In this document: in pieces, positions 53,669 through 62,160 of the stretch
Layout of the letters: every line of letters begins with the position of its first letter
Position numbering within the stretch: position 1 is the first letter of the stretch
NCBI RefSeq assembly: GCF_030812785.1
Contig: NZ_JAUSTJ010000003.1
Location: 186,001-250,000 of the forward strand
Source of the DNA: Sphingomonas kyeonggiensis
Lineage (GTDB): Bacteria > Pseudomonadota > Alphaproteobacteria > Sphingomonadales > Sphingomonadaceae
Direction: 5' to 3'
Length of the DNA stretch: 64,000 bases
Made by a program: the position numbers and the translations under genes
Notes under the pieces: model-generated
Told to the model about the DNA's origin: nothing
Databases searched by the model: none
Seen by the model: only the letters and a program-made list of their open reading frames with translations

Positions 53669-55030
53669 CTATTCGGTGAGCGGCAACAGGATCAGCGTGA
53701 TCCGGTCATGGCCGACCGCGATGTCGAGCGTCTGCCCCGCCACCACGTCGATCGGCTCGGGAAAGCTGTGCAGCACCTGAAGCCAGCCGCCATCGGTGTA
53801 GCGATCGGGATGATTGTCGAACGTCACGCCCTCCCACAGGTCGATGTGCATCCACTGGACGATGCCGATGGCGCGTCCGCTCGCGGTGACCGGGATGGAC
53901 AGCCGCGCGAGCGTGGCGTCGTGCTTCTTCTGGGTAAGGTCGAGGCGGACCAGCTCCAGATCGTCCGACAGACGCTCCCATCCGGTCATCGTGCCGTGGA
54001 TCGGCAGGCGCTGCGGCGCGAAGACGGTGAAGGCGGAGAGATCGAACCCCGAAACTTCGCCGACAAAGGCATAGTCGGCCAGGTTCTCGCTTGCCACCAG
54101 GCACCCCATCGCGCTCGCCGCGCGCGGGATCACGATGGCGTCGGGCGCGAGCAGGCGGCGATGCGCGTCCTCGAACGTGTCGAGCACCTTCTCGGTCAGC
54201 AGGTCGCTCGACAGGATCTCGGAGACCAGGATGTCGGCCGGCGCGTCGAGCTCCGCGCCCACGGCAAGCTCGGTCGAGGGCTTGGCGTGGACGATGACGC
54301 GGTCGGCATAGCCATTCTGCGCGACGATGTGCTGCGCCATCTCGGCGATCATCGGTTCCATCTCGCACGCCACCACTTTCCGGGCGCCGGCCCGCGCCGC
54401 CATCAGCGACAGCAGGCCGCTGCCCGCGCCGATGTCGAGCACCCGCGCATCGGGGCCGGCGACGCCGACCGCGGCCTTGATGGCGTCCTCGAACGCATCG
54501 TTGCGCGGCGTGTCGTTCATCATCGGGATGTGCCAGAAGGGCACCGATCCCGAGCCGAGCCGCCGGACCTGGTGGCGCAGGTGGAGATTGTCGGGCTGCA
54601 GCGCGAGCGCGCGGCGGAAATGCTGGAGCGCCTCCAGGTTGCGTCCGGCATCGGCCAGCACCACGGCCAGGTTGCCGATCGCGATCGGATTGTCGGGATC
54701 GAGGGCGCAGGCGCGCTCGAGCGTCACTATCGCCGCGTCGGTGCGGCCGAGCCAGTGCAGCGTCAGCCCCTTCTCGTGCAGCGCCACGGCATGGTCGGGC
54801 TCGATTGCGAGAAGCTGGTCCCAGGCGGCGAGGGCATCCTCTGGGCGGGTGAGGCGCCCGAGCAGGCCGGCGAGCAGAGGCAGCACGTCCGCCGGGCGAT
54901 AGCCCTGTGCCAGCACCCTGCGATAGCCGGCCTCGGCGGCTTCGAGATTTCCCTGCTCGTGCAGGGTCATCGCTTCGGCGAGTGCTGCGCGTGCCTCGGT
55001 CGGGGGATCAGTGGAAACCGGATCGGTCAC
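53669..55030 (-). CDS. TPR-domain fused to PRMT-like methyltransferase
   Basis: The 453-residue protein has an N-terminal TPR array (residues about 12-145: GNLEAAEAGYRRVLAQG, EALQHFRRALALQPDN). It is followed by a class I SAM methyltransferase with ARVLDIGAGSGLLSLMAARAG, VVACEMEPMIAEMA, and the loop DILVSEILSSDLLTEKVLDT, which aligns with the double-E loop of PRMT7/9-type protein arginine methyltransferases. The C-terminal half is beta-rich, as in the PRMT barrel. Bacterial enzymes of this kind are poorly described. GTG start. It lies 64 bases after rnhA on the same strand. Confidence 0.75.
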   Translation of the reverse strand: MTDPVSTDPPTEARAALAEAMTLHEQGNLEAAEAGYRRVLAQGYRPADVLPLLAGLLGRLTRPEDALAAWDQLLAIEPDHAVALHEKGLTLHWLGRTDAAIVTLERACALDPDNPIAIGNLAVVLADAGRNLEALQHFRRALALQPDNLHLRHQVRRLGSGSVPFWHIPMMNDTPRNDAFEDAIKAAVGVAGPDARVLDIGAGSGLLSLMAARAGARKVVACEMEPMIAEMAQHIVAQNGYADRVIVHAKPSTELAVGAELDAPADILVSEILSSDLLTEKVLDTFEDAHRRLLAPDAIVIPRAASAMGCLVASENLADYAFVGEVSGFDLSAFTVFAPQRLPIHGTMTGWERLSDDLELVRLDLTQKKHDATLARLSIPVTASGRAIGIVQWMHIDLWEGVTFDNHPDRYTDGGWLQVLHSFPEPIDVVAGQTLDIAVGHDRITLILLPLTE

Positions 55031-55094
55031 GTCGTTCTTCCTGGAATATCAATGTCGAGGCGCAGCCTTTCGATAGGCCAATCGCCGCCGCCGG

Positions 55095-55535
55095 TCACAT
55101 CCCGATTGCGGCGTCGCTGGCCAGCTTGTCGGCGCGCTCATTGTCCGGATGGCCGGCATGCCCTTTCACCCAGACCCATTTGACCTGGTGCGGCTTGGCG
55201 GCGGCGAGCAGCTCCTGCCACAGATCGGCATTCTTGACCGGCTTCTTGTCGGCGGTCTTCCAGCCGTTCTTCATCCAGCCATGAATCCACTTGGTGAGGC
55301 CATCCATCACATAGCGGCTGTCGGTGGAAAGCGTGACGCGGCAGGGGCGGGTGAGCGCCTTCAGGCCCTGGATCGCCGCCATCATCTCCATGCGGTTGTT
55401 GGTGGTATGCGCCTCGCCGCCGGAGAGTTCCTTCTCGGTCGTCCCCATGCGCAGCACCACGCCCCAGCCGCCCTTGCCGGGATTGCCCTTGCACGCGCCG
55501 TCGGTGGCGATTTCGACATGTTGCAGTTCGCTCAT
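55095..55535 (-). CDS. rnhA: Ribonuclease HI
   Basis: Degrades the RNA strand of RNA-DNA hybrids. The 146-residue product has all catalytic residues: Asp12 in IATDGACKGNPG, Glu50 in NNRMEMMAA, Asp72 in LSTDSRYV, His126 in VKGHAGHP and Asp136 in ERADKLA. Its start overlaps the thrB stop by four bases, the known ispH-thrB-rnhA arrangement of sphingomonads. Confidence 0.96.
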   Translation of the reverse strand: MSELQHVEIATDGACKGNPGKGGWGVVLRMGTTEKELSGGEAHTTNNRMEMMAAIQGLKALTRPCRVTLSTDSRYVMDGLTKWIHGWMKNGWKTADKKPVKNADLWQELLAAAKPHQVKWVWVKGHAGHPDNERADKLASDAAIGM

Positions 55536-56488
55536 GCGAACAGCGCGTCGCCCTTCTCCACGTAGAAGTCCAGCCGGCGCAGATAGGCGAGCGGATCTTT
55601 CCTGGTGACAAGCGCGTCGGCCGGCGTGTTGAGCCAGTCCCAGGCGCGGGTGAGAAAGAAGCGGATAGCGGCGCCCTGGGCAAGGATGGGGAGGGCGGCG
55701 CGCTCGGCATCGGACAGCCCGAAGCTGGCCGTGTACCCTTCGATCAGCGCCGCGCCGACCTCGGGGGAGAAATCCTCGCCCCGCGCGTCGAACGCCCAGG
55801 CGCCATGCATCACGGCGAGGTCATAGGCGCGGATATCGGTGCAGGCGAAATAGAAGTCGATCAGCCCGGTCACCCGGTTGCCGAGCATCAGGACATTGTC
55901 GGGGAAGAGATCGGCGTGGATCGCGCAGGTCGGCAGGTCGGCCGGCCAGGTGGCGAGGATCGTGTCCAGCGCGGCACCCGCGCGGTCGTGGAGGCCCGGC
56001 TGGATGCCGTCGAGATCGCGGCCGCAGCGCTCGAACAAGGGGCGCCATTCGGCGACGCCCATCGAATTGGGCCGGTCGAGCGCGAAGTCTTCCGCCGCCT
56101 TGTGCAACTTCCCCAGCGCCTCGCCCGCAGCGCGCGCCTGGGCCGGCGTGGGGTGCGACACCGACACGCCCGACAGGAACTGGATCAGGCAGGCGGGGCG
56201 GCCCTCAAGCTGGTGGATCAGCGTGCCGTCGCGGTCCGGCACGGCCGGCGGCACCGGCAGGCCCTTGTCCGCCAGATGCTCGAGCAGCGCCATGAAATAG
56301 GGCAGGTCGCCGCTTGCCACGCGCTTCTCGTACAAGGTCAGGATGAAGCGGCTCTTCGTCGTGTCGACGAGATAGTTGGAATTCTCCACCCCCTCGGCGA
56401 TGCCCTTGGCCGAGGCGAGCTCGCCTACGTCGAACTTCTCCAGAAAGTCCGACAGCGCTTCCGCCGAAACCTGCGTGTAGACTGCCAC
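55532..56488 (-). CDS. thrB: Homoserine kinase
   Basis: Phosphorylates homoserine in threonine biosynthesis; this is the alphaproteobacterial APH-fold form rather than the GHMP form. The 318-residue product begins VAVYTQVSAEALSDFLEKFD and has the kinase-type motifs CAIHADLFPDNVLM (catalytic Asp and Asn) and GLIDFYFACTD. GTG start, with AGGGGG five bases before it; upstream in-frame codons belong to a repeat element. Confidence 0.94.
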   Translation of the reverse strand: MAVYTQVSAEALSDFLEKFDVGELASAKGIAEGVENSNYLVDTTKSRFILTLYEKRVASGDLPYFMALLEHLADKGLPVPPAVPDRDGTLIHQLEGRPACLIQFLSGVSVSHPTPAQARAAGEALGKLHKAAEDFALDRPNSMGVAEWRPLFERCGRDLDGIQPGLHDRAGAALDTILATWPADLPTCAIHADLFPDNVLMLGNRVTGLIDFYFACTDIRAYDLAVMHGAWAFDARGEDFSPEVGAALIEGYTASFGLSDAERAALPILAQGAAIRFFLTRAWDWLNTPADALVTRKDPLAYLRRLDFYVEKGDALFA

Positions 56489-56502
56489 CTTACCCCCTGA
56501 AT

Positions 56503-56604
56503 CGTCATCCCCGCGAACGCGGGGACCCATCTCCCGGATGGGCCACGCATACAACAGCAGTTATGCTTGGGGCGAGCAAAGGCCCCCGCTTTCGCGGGGT
56601 GACG
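56503..56604. repeat. REP-like inverted repeat, family C copy 2
   Basis: Arms with core CCCCGCGAACGCGGGG and CCCCCGCTTTCGCGGGG flank about 50 bases. It lies between the ispH stop and the thrB start. It shares the sequence GGGACCCATCTCCCGGA with copy 1. Confidence 0.87.
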
Positions 56605-56612
56605 GCAATGGA

Positions 56613-57566
56613 TCAGGCCGCTTCCAGCCCGCGCGGCAGCTTGAAGACGACGTTCTCGGGCACCGTCTCGACTTCGCGCTCGCACACCTCGAAGCGCTCG
56701 GAGAGCTTGTCGACCAGCTCGCGGACCAGCAGCTCGGGGGCGGAGGCGCCCGCGCTCACGCCGACCGTGCCGACGCCGCCAAACCAGGCCCAGTCGATAT
56801 CCTCGGCACGCGGGATCAGATAAGCGGTGGTGCCCTGACGCTCGGCGACCTCGACCAGCCGCAGCGAGTTGGACGAGTTCTTGCCGCCGATCACCAGCAT
56901 CAGGTCCACCGAGGAGGCGATCGCCTTCACCGCGCCCTGGCGGTTGGTGGTGGCATAGCAGATGTCGTTGGGCCCGGGCGCCAGGATCGCCGGGAAACGG
57001 CGCTTGAGCACCGTCAGCGTCGCGGCCGTGTCGTCCACCGAAAGCGTGGTCTGGGTGAGGAAGGCAAGGTTGGCGGGATCGCCGACCGTCACCCGCTCGG
57101 CATCTTCCGGCGTCTCGACCAGGGTCATCGCGCCCTCGGGCACCTGGCCGAAGGTGCCGATCACCTCGGGATGGCCGGCATGTCCGATGAACAGGATGTG
57201 GCGCCCGGCACTGACCAGCCGCTCGGCCTGGCGATGCACCTTGGAGACGAGCGGGCAGGTGGCGTCGAGATAGTCGAGCCCGCGCTCCTCCGCCTTGGCC
57301 GGCACCGCCTTGGGCACGCCGTGCGCGGAGAACACCACGGGCACGCCGTCCGGCACCTGGTCGAGATCCTCGACGAAGATCGCGCCCTGCGCCTTCAGGC
57401 TGTCGACCACGAACTTGTTGTGCACGATCTCGTGGCGCACATAGACGGGGGCGCCATATTTCTCGATCGCCAGCTCGACGATCCGGATGGCACGGTCCAC
57501 GCCGGCGCAGAAGCCGCGGGGCGCTGCGATCAGCAGCTCGAGAAAGGGTTTCGGATTGTCGGCCAT
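56613..57566 (-). CDS. ispH: 4-hydroxy-3-methylbut-2-enyl diphosphate reductase
   Basis: Last enzyme of the MEP isoprenoid pathway, making IPP and DMAPP with a [4Fe-4S] cluster. The 317-residue product has the three cluster cysteines Cys20 (APRGFCAGVDRA), Cys104 (DATCPLVSKVH) and Cys203 (NDICYATTNRQ), plus GHAGHPEVIGT and SAGASAPE. It is full length, and its minus-strand neighbours are thrB and rnhA. Confidence 0.97.
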   Translation of the reverse strand: MADNPKPFLELLIAAPRGFCAGVDRAIRIVELAIEKYGAPVYVRHEIVHNKFVVDSLKAQGAIFVEDLDQVPDGVPVVFSAHGVPKAVPAKAEERGLDYLDATCPLVSKVHRQAERLVSAGRHILFIGHAGHPEVIGTFGQVPEGAMTLVETPEDAERVTVGDPANLAFLTQTTLSVDDTAATLTVLKRRFPAILAPGPNDICYATTNRQGAVKAIASSVDLMLVIGGKNSSNSLRLVEVAERQGTTAYLIPRAEDIDWAWFGGVGTVGVSAGASAPELLVRELVDKLSERFEVCEREVETVPENVVFKLPRGLEAA

Positions 57567-57674
57567 AGTTCTGCCGCGGCTCTACGCGATTGCTTGCGCG
57601 GGCTCAACGCGGTTCCTATGGTGCGCGCCGCTTTGGACCCCTTCTGGTCCCGTGTGTTTGAAAGGGTTTCCGTC

Positions 57675-58322
57675 TTGGTCCGCAAGCTTGCCGTTGTCGC
57701 CCTGATCCCGCTCGCGCTAGGCGCCTGCGCAAAAACCGGCGAGATCGACGCCTCCGGCGGCGGCGCCGGCATCACGGCGGTGCGTTCGGCCTGCCCGCAT
57801 GTGGCGATCCCCGCCGGCACGGGCGACATGACGCTCTTCAATCCGGGCAACAGCCGCGAGGCGAGCGCGATCGACGTCAATGCGGTGATGACCAACGTCA
57901 CCTCGACCTGCGACGATGCCGGCCAGCAGGTGGTCACCACCGTCAAGTTCGACGTGCTGGCCCGCCGCCAGAGCGCCGATGGCGCGCGCGACGTTAGCTT
58001 CCCCTATTTCATCACGGTCGTCCGCGGCGGCAGCTCGGTGGTCGCCAAGCGGATCAACCGCGTCACCGTGCATTTCGAGCCCGGCCAGCTGCGCGCGCAG
58101 ACCAGCGGCACCGCCACCACCTATGTCGAGCGCAGCGCCGCGACGCTGCCCGACGACGTCCGCAAGCGCCTGACCCAGAAGCGCAAGGCCGGCGACGAGG
58201 CCGCGGCGATGGACCCGCTGGCCGATCCCTCGGTCCGCGGCGCGGTGCTCTCCGCCACCTTCGAGGCGCTGGTCGGCTTCCAGCTGACCGAGGACCAGCT
58301 GAAGTACAACGTCACGCGGTAG
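57675..58322 (+). CDS. Putative lipoprotein with TTG start
   Basis: The 215-residue product has a lipoprotein signal (VRKLAVVALIPLALGAC, lipobox LGAC, Cys18) and a Cys-containing mature domain (SACPHVAIPAG, TSTCDDAGQQV). GAAAGGG lies eight bases before a TTG, which gives a normal signal length. An in-frame ATG at 57618 would add 19 residues. It is divergent from ispH. The family is not recognised. Confidence 0.65.
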   Translation: MVRKLAVVALIPLALGACAKTGEIDASGGGAGITAVRSACPHVAIPAGTGDMTLFNPGNSREASAIDVNAVMTNVTSTCDDAGQQVVTTVKFDVLARRQSADGARDVSFPYFITVVRGGSSVVAKRINRVTVHFEPGQLRAQTSGTATTYVERSAATLPDDVRKRLTQKRKAGDEAAAMDPLADPSVRGAVLSATFEALVGFQLTEDQLKYNVTR

Positions 58323-58344
58323 GAAAGCTGTTCCCCCTTCTAAT

Positions 58345-58446
58345 CCCCCTTCCGCTTGCGGGAGGGGCTAGGGGAGGGGATGGTATTCCACAGCTTTTGT
58401 CGTTTCAGCCCCTCCCCGACCCCTCCCGCAAGCGGAAGGGGAGATT
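58345..58446. repeat. Inverted-repeat element, family F copy 1
   Basis: Arms CCCTTCCGCTTGCGGGAGGG and its complement CCCTCCCGCAAGCGGAAGGG flank about 45 bases. It lies between the lipoprotein stop and the glycine riboswitch. A half-size relative is at 60291-60314. Confidence 0.87.
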
Positions 58447-58499
58447 GGGCGATTGACTCGAATCACCCTCACGGCCAAGGCTGCAACCCGTCGACAGGC

Positions 58500-58682
58500 A
58501 CGCGCGGGAGAGTGGTGATCTCCGGATCACCCGCCGAAGGAGCAACCGCCCCGGAATCTCTCAGGCACCAGGGACCGCGCGTACACGACACTCTGGAAAG
58601 CGGACGCGGCCCGGCCACGTCCCACCGAAGGGGTAAGCCAGTCCGCTGGCGAAAGCTCTCAGGTTCCGTGACAGAGGGGGCG
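58500..58682 (+). ncRNA. Tandem glycine riboswitch
   Basis: Two glycine aptamers follow one another. The first has GCGGGAGAG, the conserved CCGCCGAAGGAGCAA and AATCTCTCAGGCACCAGGGA. The second, joined by a short linker, has GACACTCTGGAAAGCGG, CCACCGAAGGGGTAAGC and GAAAGCTCTCAGGTTCCGTGACAGAGGGGG split over its arms. This is the standard leader that turns on the glycine cleavage operon when glycine is high. It ends about 65 bases before gcvT. Confidence 0.96.
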
Positions 58683-58747
58683 ACGGAACGGCGCGCGAGG
58701 ATTCCGTGCTGCTCCGTCGAATCCCCTTCGAATCCGGAGCGTGCCCG

Positions 58748-59911
58748 ATGAGCCAGCAAGTCCAGGACCAGACCCTGAGCGGCGATCCCGAAGGCGGTGA
58801 GGGCGAGATCGCGCTGCGCCAGCTCCCGCTCGACCAGTGGCACCGCAACAAGGGCGGCCGCATGGTCCCCTTTGCCGGCTATGAGATGCCGGTCCAGTAT
58901 GAAGGCATCATGGCCGAGCATGTCTGGACCCGCGAGCATGCCGGCCTGTTCGACGTGTCGCACATGGGCCAGTTGACCTTCACCGGCGAAGGCGTCGAGG
59001 CCGCGCTCGAGGCGCTGATGCCCGCCGATATCCAGGCCGCCAAGTTCTCGCACCCGGTCTATTCGCTGCTGATGGCCGACAATGGCGGCATCCTCGACGA
59101 TCTGATGCTCACCCGCCTCAAGGAGGGCGAGGTCTATATGGTCGTCAACGGCGCCTGCAAATGGGACGATATCGCCCATTTCCGCGAGTTCCTGCCCGAC
59201 GAGATCGGCATGAACCATATGGAAGACCACGCACTGCTCGCGCTGCAGGGCCCCGAGGCCGCCGTGGCGCTGGAGCGGGTGATCCCGGGTGTCTCCGAGC
59301 TGGTCTTCATGCAGGGCGCCGCCTTCCAGTGGCAGGGCCATGACCTGTGGATCAGCCGCTCGGGCTATACCGGCGAGGATGGCTTCGAGATCTCGGTGCC
59401 GGCCGAGGGTGCGGAGGCGCTGGCCGACGCGCTCACCGCCCAGCCCGAGGTCAAGCCGATCGGCCTGGGCGCGCGCGATTCGCTGCGCCTTGAAGCCGAT
59501 CTGCCGCTCTACGGCCATGACCTTGATACCGAGACCACGCCGGTTGCCGCCGCGCTCGGCTTCGCGCTCAAGAAGCGCCGCCGCGAGGAAGGCGGCTTCC
59601 CCGGCCATGCGCGCATCATGCTGGAGCGCGAGAACGGCCCGATCCTCAAGCGCGTCGGCCTGGTCGTCGAGGGCCGCCAGCCGGTCCGCGAGGGCGGGCT
59701 GGTCGTCGATGTCGACGGCAACGAAGTCGGCAAGGTCACTTCGGGCGGCTTCGCGCCGACGCTGCAGAAGCCGATCGCCATGGCCTATGTGCCCGCCGCC
59801 CAGGCCGAGCCGGGTACGAAGATCACCCTTGCCCAGCGCGGCAAGATCCACACCGCGGAGGTCGTGAAGATGCCCTTCGTCCCCCACCGTTACGTCAGAA
59901 AGGGAGCCTGA
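58748..59911 (+). CDS. gcvT: Aminomethyltransferase (glycine cleavage T protein)
   Basis: Transfers the methylene group from the lipoyl-bound aminomethyl of GcvH to tetrahydrofolate, releasing ammonia. The 387-residue product has LPLDQWHRNKGGRMVPFAGY, the folate region AGLFDVSHMGQLTF, and SRSGYTGEDGFEISV. The N-terminus MSQQVQDQTLSG is longer than in E. coli, but the ATG fits the leader. Its stop overlaps the gcvH start (TGATG). Confidence 0.96.
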   Translation: MSQQVQDQTLSGDPEGGEGEIALRQLPLDQWHRNKGGRMVPFAGYEMPVQYEGIMAEHVWTREHAGLFDVSHMGQLTFTGEGVEAALEALMPADIQAAKFSHPVYSLLMADNGGILDDLMLTRLKEGEVYMVVNGACKWDDIAHFREFLPDEIGMNHMEDHALLALQGPEAAVALERVIPGVSELVFMQGAAFQWQGHDLWISRSGYTGEDGFEISVPAEGAEALADALTAQPEVKPIGLGARDSLRLEADLPLYGHDLDTETTPVAAALGFALKKRRREEGGFPGHARIMLERENGPILKRVGLVVEGRQPVREGGLVVDVDGNEVGKVTSGGFAPTLQKPIAMAYVPAAQAEPGTKITLAQRGKIHTAEVVKMPFVPHRYVRKGA

Positions 59912-60282
59912 TGAGCCGCTATTTCACCGAAGATCATGAGTGGATCGACGTCGACGGCGACACCGCCACCGTCGGCATCACCGAATATGCCCAGAGCCAG
60001 CTCGGCGACATCGTGTTCGTCGAAGTGCCGGAAGAGGGCAAGGAAGTGAGCAAGGGCGACGACGCCGCCGTGGTCGAGTCGGTCAAGGCCGCTTCGGACG
60101 TCTATGCGCCGGTCTCGGGCACCGTGATCGAGGGCAACGAGGCGCTCGCCGACAATCCGGCTTTGGTCAACGAGGACCCCGAGGGCGAAGGCTGGTTCTT
60201 CAAGCTGACGCTCGCCGACACCAGCGAGCTCGACAGCCTGATGAACGACTCCGCCTATCAGGAATACGTCTCGAAGCTGTGA
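59911..60282 (+). CDS. gcvH: Glycine cleavage H protein
   Basis: Lipoyl carrier of the glycine cleavage system. The 123-residue product has the usual fold sequence YFTEDHEWIDVDGDTATVGI and the lipoylation site Lys59 in VESVKAASDVYAPVSG. It overlaps gcvT by one base. It is followed by a hairpin and an unrelated lipoprotein gene rather than directly by gcvP. Confidence 0.97.
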   Translation: MSRYFTEDHEWIDVDGDTATVGITEYAQSQLGDIVFVEVPEEGKEVSKGDDAAVVESVKAASDVYAPVSGTVIEGNEALADNPALVNEDPEGEGWFFKLTLADTSELDSLMNDSAYQEYVSKL

Positions 60283-60290
60283 TCCCAAAT

Positions 60291-60314
60291 TCCCCTCCCG
60301 CAAGCGGGAGGGGA
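60291..60314. repeat. Short palindrome, family F half-copy, after gcvH
   Basis: TCCCCTCCCGC and GCGGGAGGGGA are perfect 11-bp arms with a 2-base loop, located 9 bases after the gcvH stop. No T run follows. As RNA it would be a very stable hairpin within the gcv transcript. Confidence 0.85.
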
Positions 60315-60326
60315 GAAGGAACAAGA

Positions 60327-60791
60327 ATGCGCCGACAGTCCATTTCCTGCACGCTGGCCGCCGTTCTTGGCGCGCTGCTCGTCGCGGGTTGTGGGGCTGC
60401 CGCCAAGCCCATGGGCGTGGCAGAGGTTGTTCCCGAGATACGCGCGCTCAACGGCAAGACCGTTCGGGTCGCCGGCTATCTCGGGGAATGTGCCGGTTAT
60501 GAGTGCAGGCTATTCGTGGATGAGGCCGGTCTGCATGACTATGAGCGCGCATTCGCGAAGATGATGAACACCCGCGATGCCGTGCGCTGGCCGGCCTATC
60601 TCGGGATCGGAGTCGGCGAGAAGTTCGATTTCGATGCCAGGGCCCGGCCGTTCACCAACAGCTATGTCGTGATCACCGGCAAGATCACCGACGCATGCCG
60701 CACGCCCGACAATGAGCCTGGCTGCATGGATCGCAGCACCGATCTCAAACCCACCGACATCCAGCCCTGGTCGCCAACCAAATCCAAATGA
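60327..60791 (+). CDS. Putative lipoprotein inserted in the gcv operon
   Basis: The 154-residue product has a lipobox (VAGC, Cys22). The rest is a compact domain with Cys in YLGECAGYECRLFV and in TDACRTPDNEPGCMD, so probably disulfide-bonded in the periplasm. The region from VRVAGYLGEC onward reads like an OB-fold-type small domain, which is tentative. GGGAGAAGGA precedes the ATG. It lies between gcvH and gcvPA, on the same strand, 10 bases before the latter; it is not part of the known glycine cleavage system. Confidence 0.68.
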   Translation: MRRQSISCTLAAVLGALLVAGCGAAAKPMGVAEVVPEIRALNGKTVRVAGYLGECAGYECRLFVDEAGLHDYERAFAKMMNTRDAVRWPAYLGIGVGEKFDFDARARPFTNSYVVITGKITDACRTPDNEPGCMDRSTDLKPTDIQPWSPTKSK

Positions 60792-60801
60792 GAAGGCCCT
60801 G

Positions 60802-62160
60802 ATGCGCTACCTGCCCCTTACCCAGCCCGATCGCGAGGCGATGCTCGGCGTCATCGGCGCCAGCTCGATCGACGATCTCTTCGTCGACGTCCCCGCCAGC
60901 GCCGTGCTCGACGGCCCGATCGCCGGCCTGCCGATGCATGCCAGCGAGCTCGCGGTCGAACGCCACATGACCAAGCTCGCCGCGAAGAATTTGGCGGCGG
61001 GGGCAGCGCCCTTCTTCCTCGGCGCCGGCGCCTATCGCCACCATGTGCCGGCCAGCGTCGATCACATCATCCAGCGCGGCGAGTTCCTCACCGCCTACAC
61101 GCCCTATCAGCCGGAAATCGCGCAGGGCACGCTGCAGATGATGTTCGAGTTCCAGTCGCAGATCGCGCGGCTGCTCGGCTGCGACGTGGCGAACGCCTCG
61201 ATGTACGACGGCTCGACTGCGTGCTGGGAAGCCATCACCATGGCGCGCCGCGTGACGAAGCGCGGCAAGGCGATCCTTTCGGGCGGCCTGCACCCGCATT
61301 ATGTCTCGGTTGCCAACACCATGGCGAAGTTCACCGGCGACCAGCTGGTCACTGCGCTGCCGACGCTGTCGCCGACCCCGGACACCGATGACCTGATCGC
61401 GCAGATCGACGACGACACCAGCTGCGTCGTGGTCCAGTATCCGGACATTCTCGGCCGCATCGCCGATCTCTCCAAGCTCGCCGAAGCCGCGCATGCCAAG
61501 AAGGCACTGCTCGTCGCCGTCGTCACCGAGCCGGTGGCGCTGGGCGCGATCAAGGCGCCGGGCGAAATGGGCGCGGACATCGTGGTGGGCGAGGGCCAGT
61601 CGCTCGGCGTCGGCCTGCAGTTCGGTGGTCCCTATGTCGGCCTGTTCGCCTGCTCGGAGAAGCTCGTGCGCCAGATGCCGGGTCGCCTCTGCGGCGAGAC
61701 CGTCGATGCCGAGGGCAAGCGCGGTTACGTGCTGACCCTCTCCACCCGCGAGCAGCATATCCGCCGCGAGAAGGCGACGTCGAACATCTGCACCAGCTCG
61801 GTGCTGTGCGCGCTCGCCATGTCGGTGCACATGACCCTGCTTGGCGAGAAGGGCCTGCGCCAGCTCGCCGCGATCAACCACGCCACGGCCTTGGCCGCCG
61901 CCGACCGCCTGGCCCAGGTGCCGGGCGTCGAGCTGGTCACCCCGACCTTCTTCAACGAGTTCACGCTGAAGCTGTCGAAGGAAGCCCGCCCGGTCGTCCG
62001 CACGCTTGCGGACAAGGGCATCCTCGCCGGCGTCTCGCTCGGCCGCCTCTATCCGGGCGCCGACGATCTCGCCAACGGCCTGATCGTCGCGGTCACCGAA
62101 ACCACTACTTCGGAGGACATCGAGACGCTTGCCTCCGCGCTCCAGGAGGTGCTGGCATGA
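60802..62160 (+). CDS. gcvPA: Glycine dehydrogenase (decarboxylating) subunit 1
   Basis: N-terminal half of the P protein in the split form. The 452-residue protein has MRYLPLTQPDREAMLGVIG, the fold type I domain with GAGAYRHHVPASVDHI and YTPYQPEIAQGTLQMMFEFQ, and ENICTSS-like TSNICTSSVLCAL near the C-terminus. It carries no PLP lysine; that is in subunit 2. It overlaps gcvPB by four bases. Confidence 0.96.
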   Translation: MRYLPLTQPDREAMLGVIGASSIDDLFVDVPASAVLDGPIAGLPMHASELAVERHMTKLAAKNLAAGAAPFFLGAGAYRHHVPASVDHIIQRGEFLTAYTPYQPEIAQGTLQMMFEFQSQIARLLGCDVANASMYDGSTACWEAITMARRVTKRGKAILSGGLHPHYVSVANTMAKFTGDQLVTALPTLSPTPDTDDLIAQIDDDTSCVVVQYPDILGRIADLSKLAEAAHAKKALLVAVVTEPVALGAIKAPGEMGADIVVGEGQSLGVGLQFGGPYVGLFACSEKLVRQMPGRLCGETVDAEGKRGYVLTLSTREQHIRREKATSNICTSSVLCALAMSVHMTLLGEKGLRQLAAINHATALAAADRLAQVPGVELVTPTFFNEFTLKLSKEARPVVRTLADKGILAGVSLGRLYPGADDLANGLIVAVTETTTSEDIETLASALQEVLA

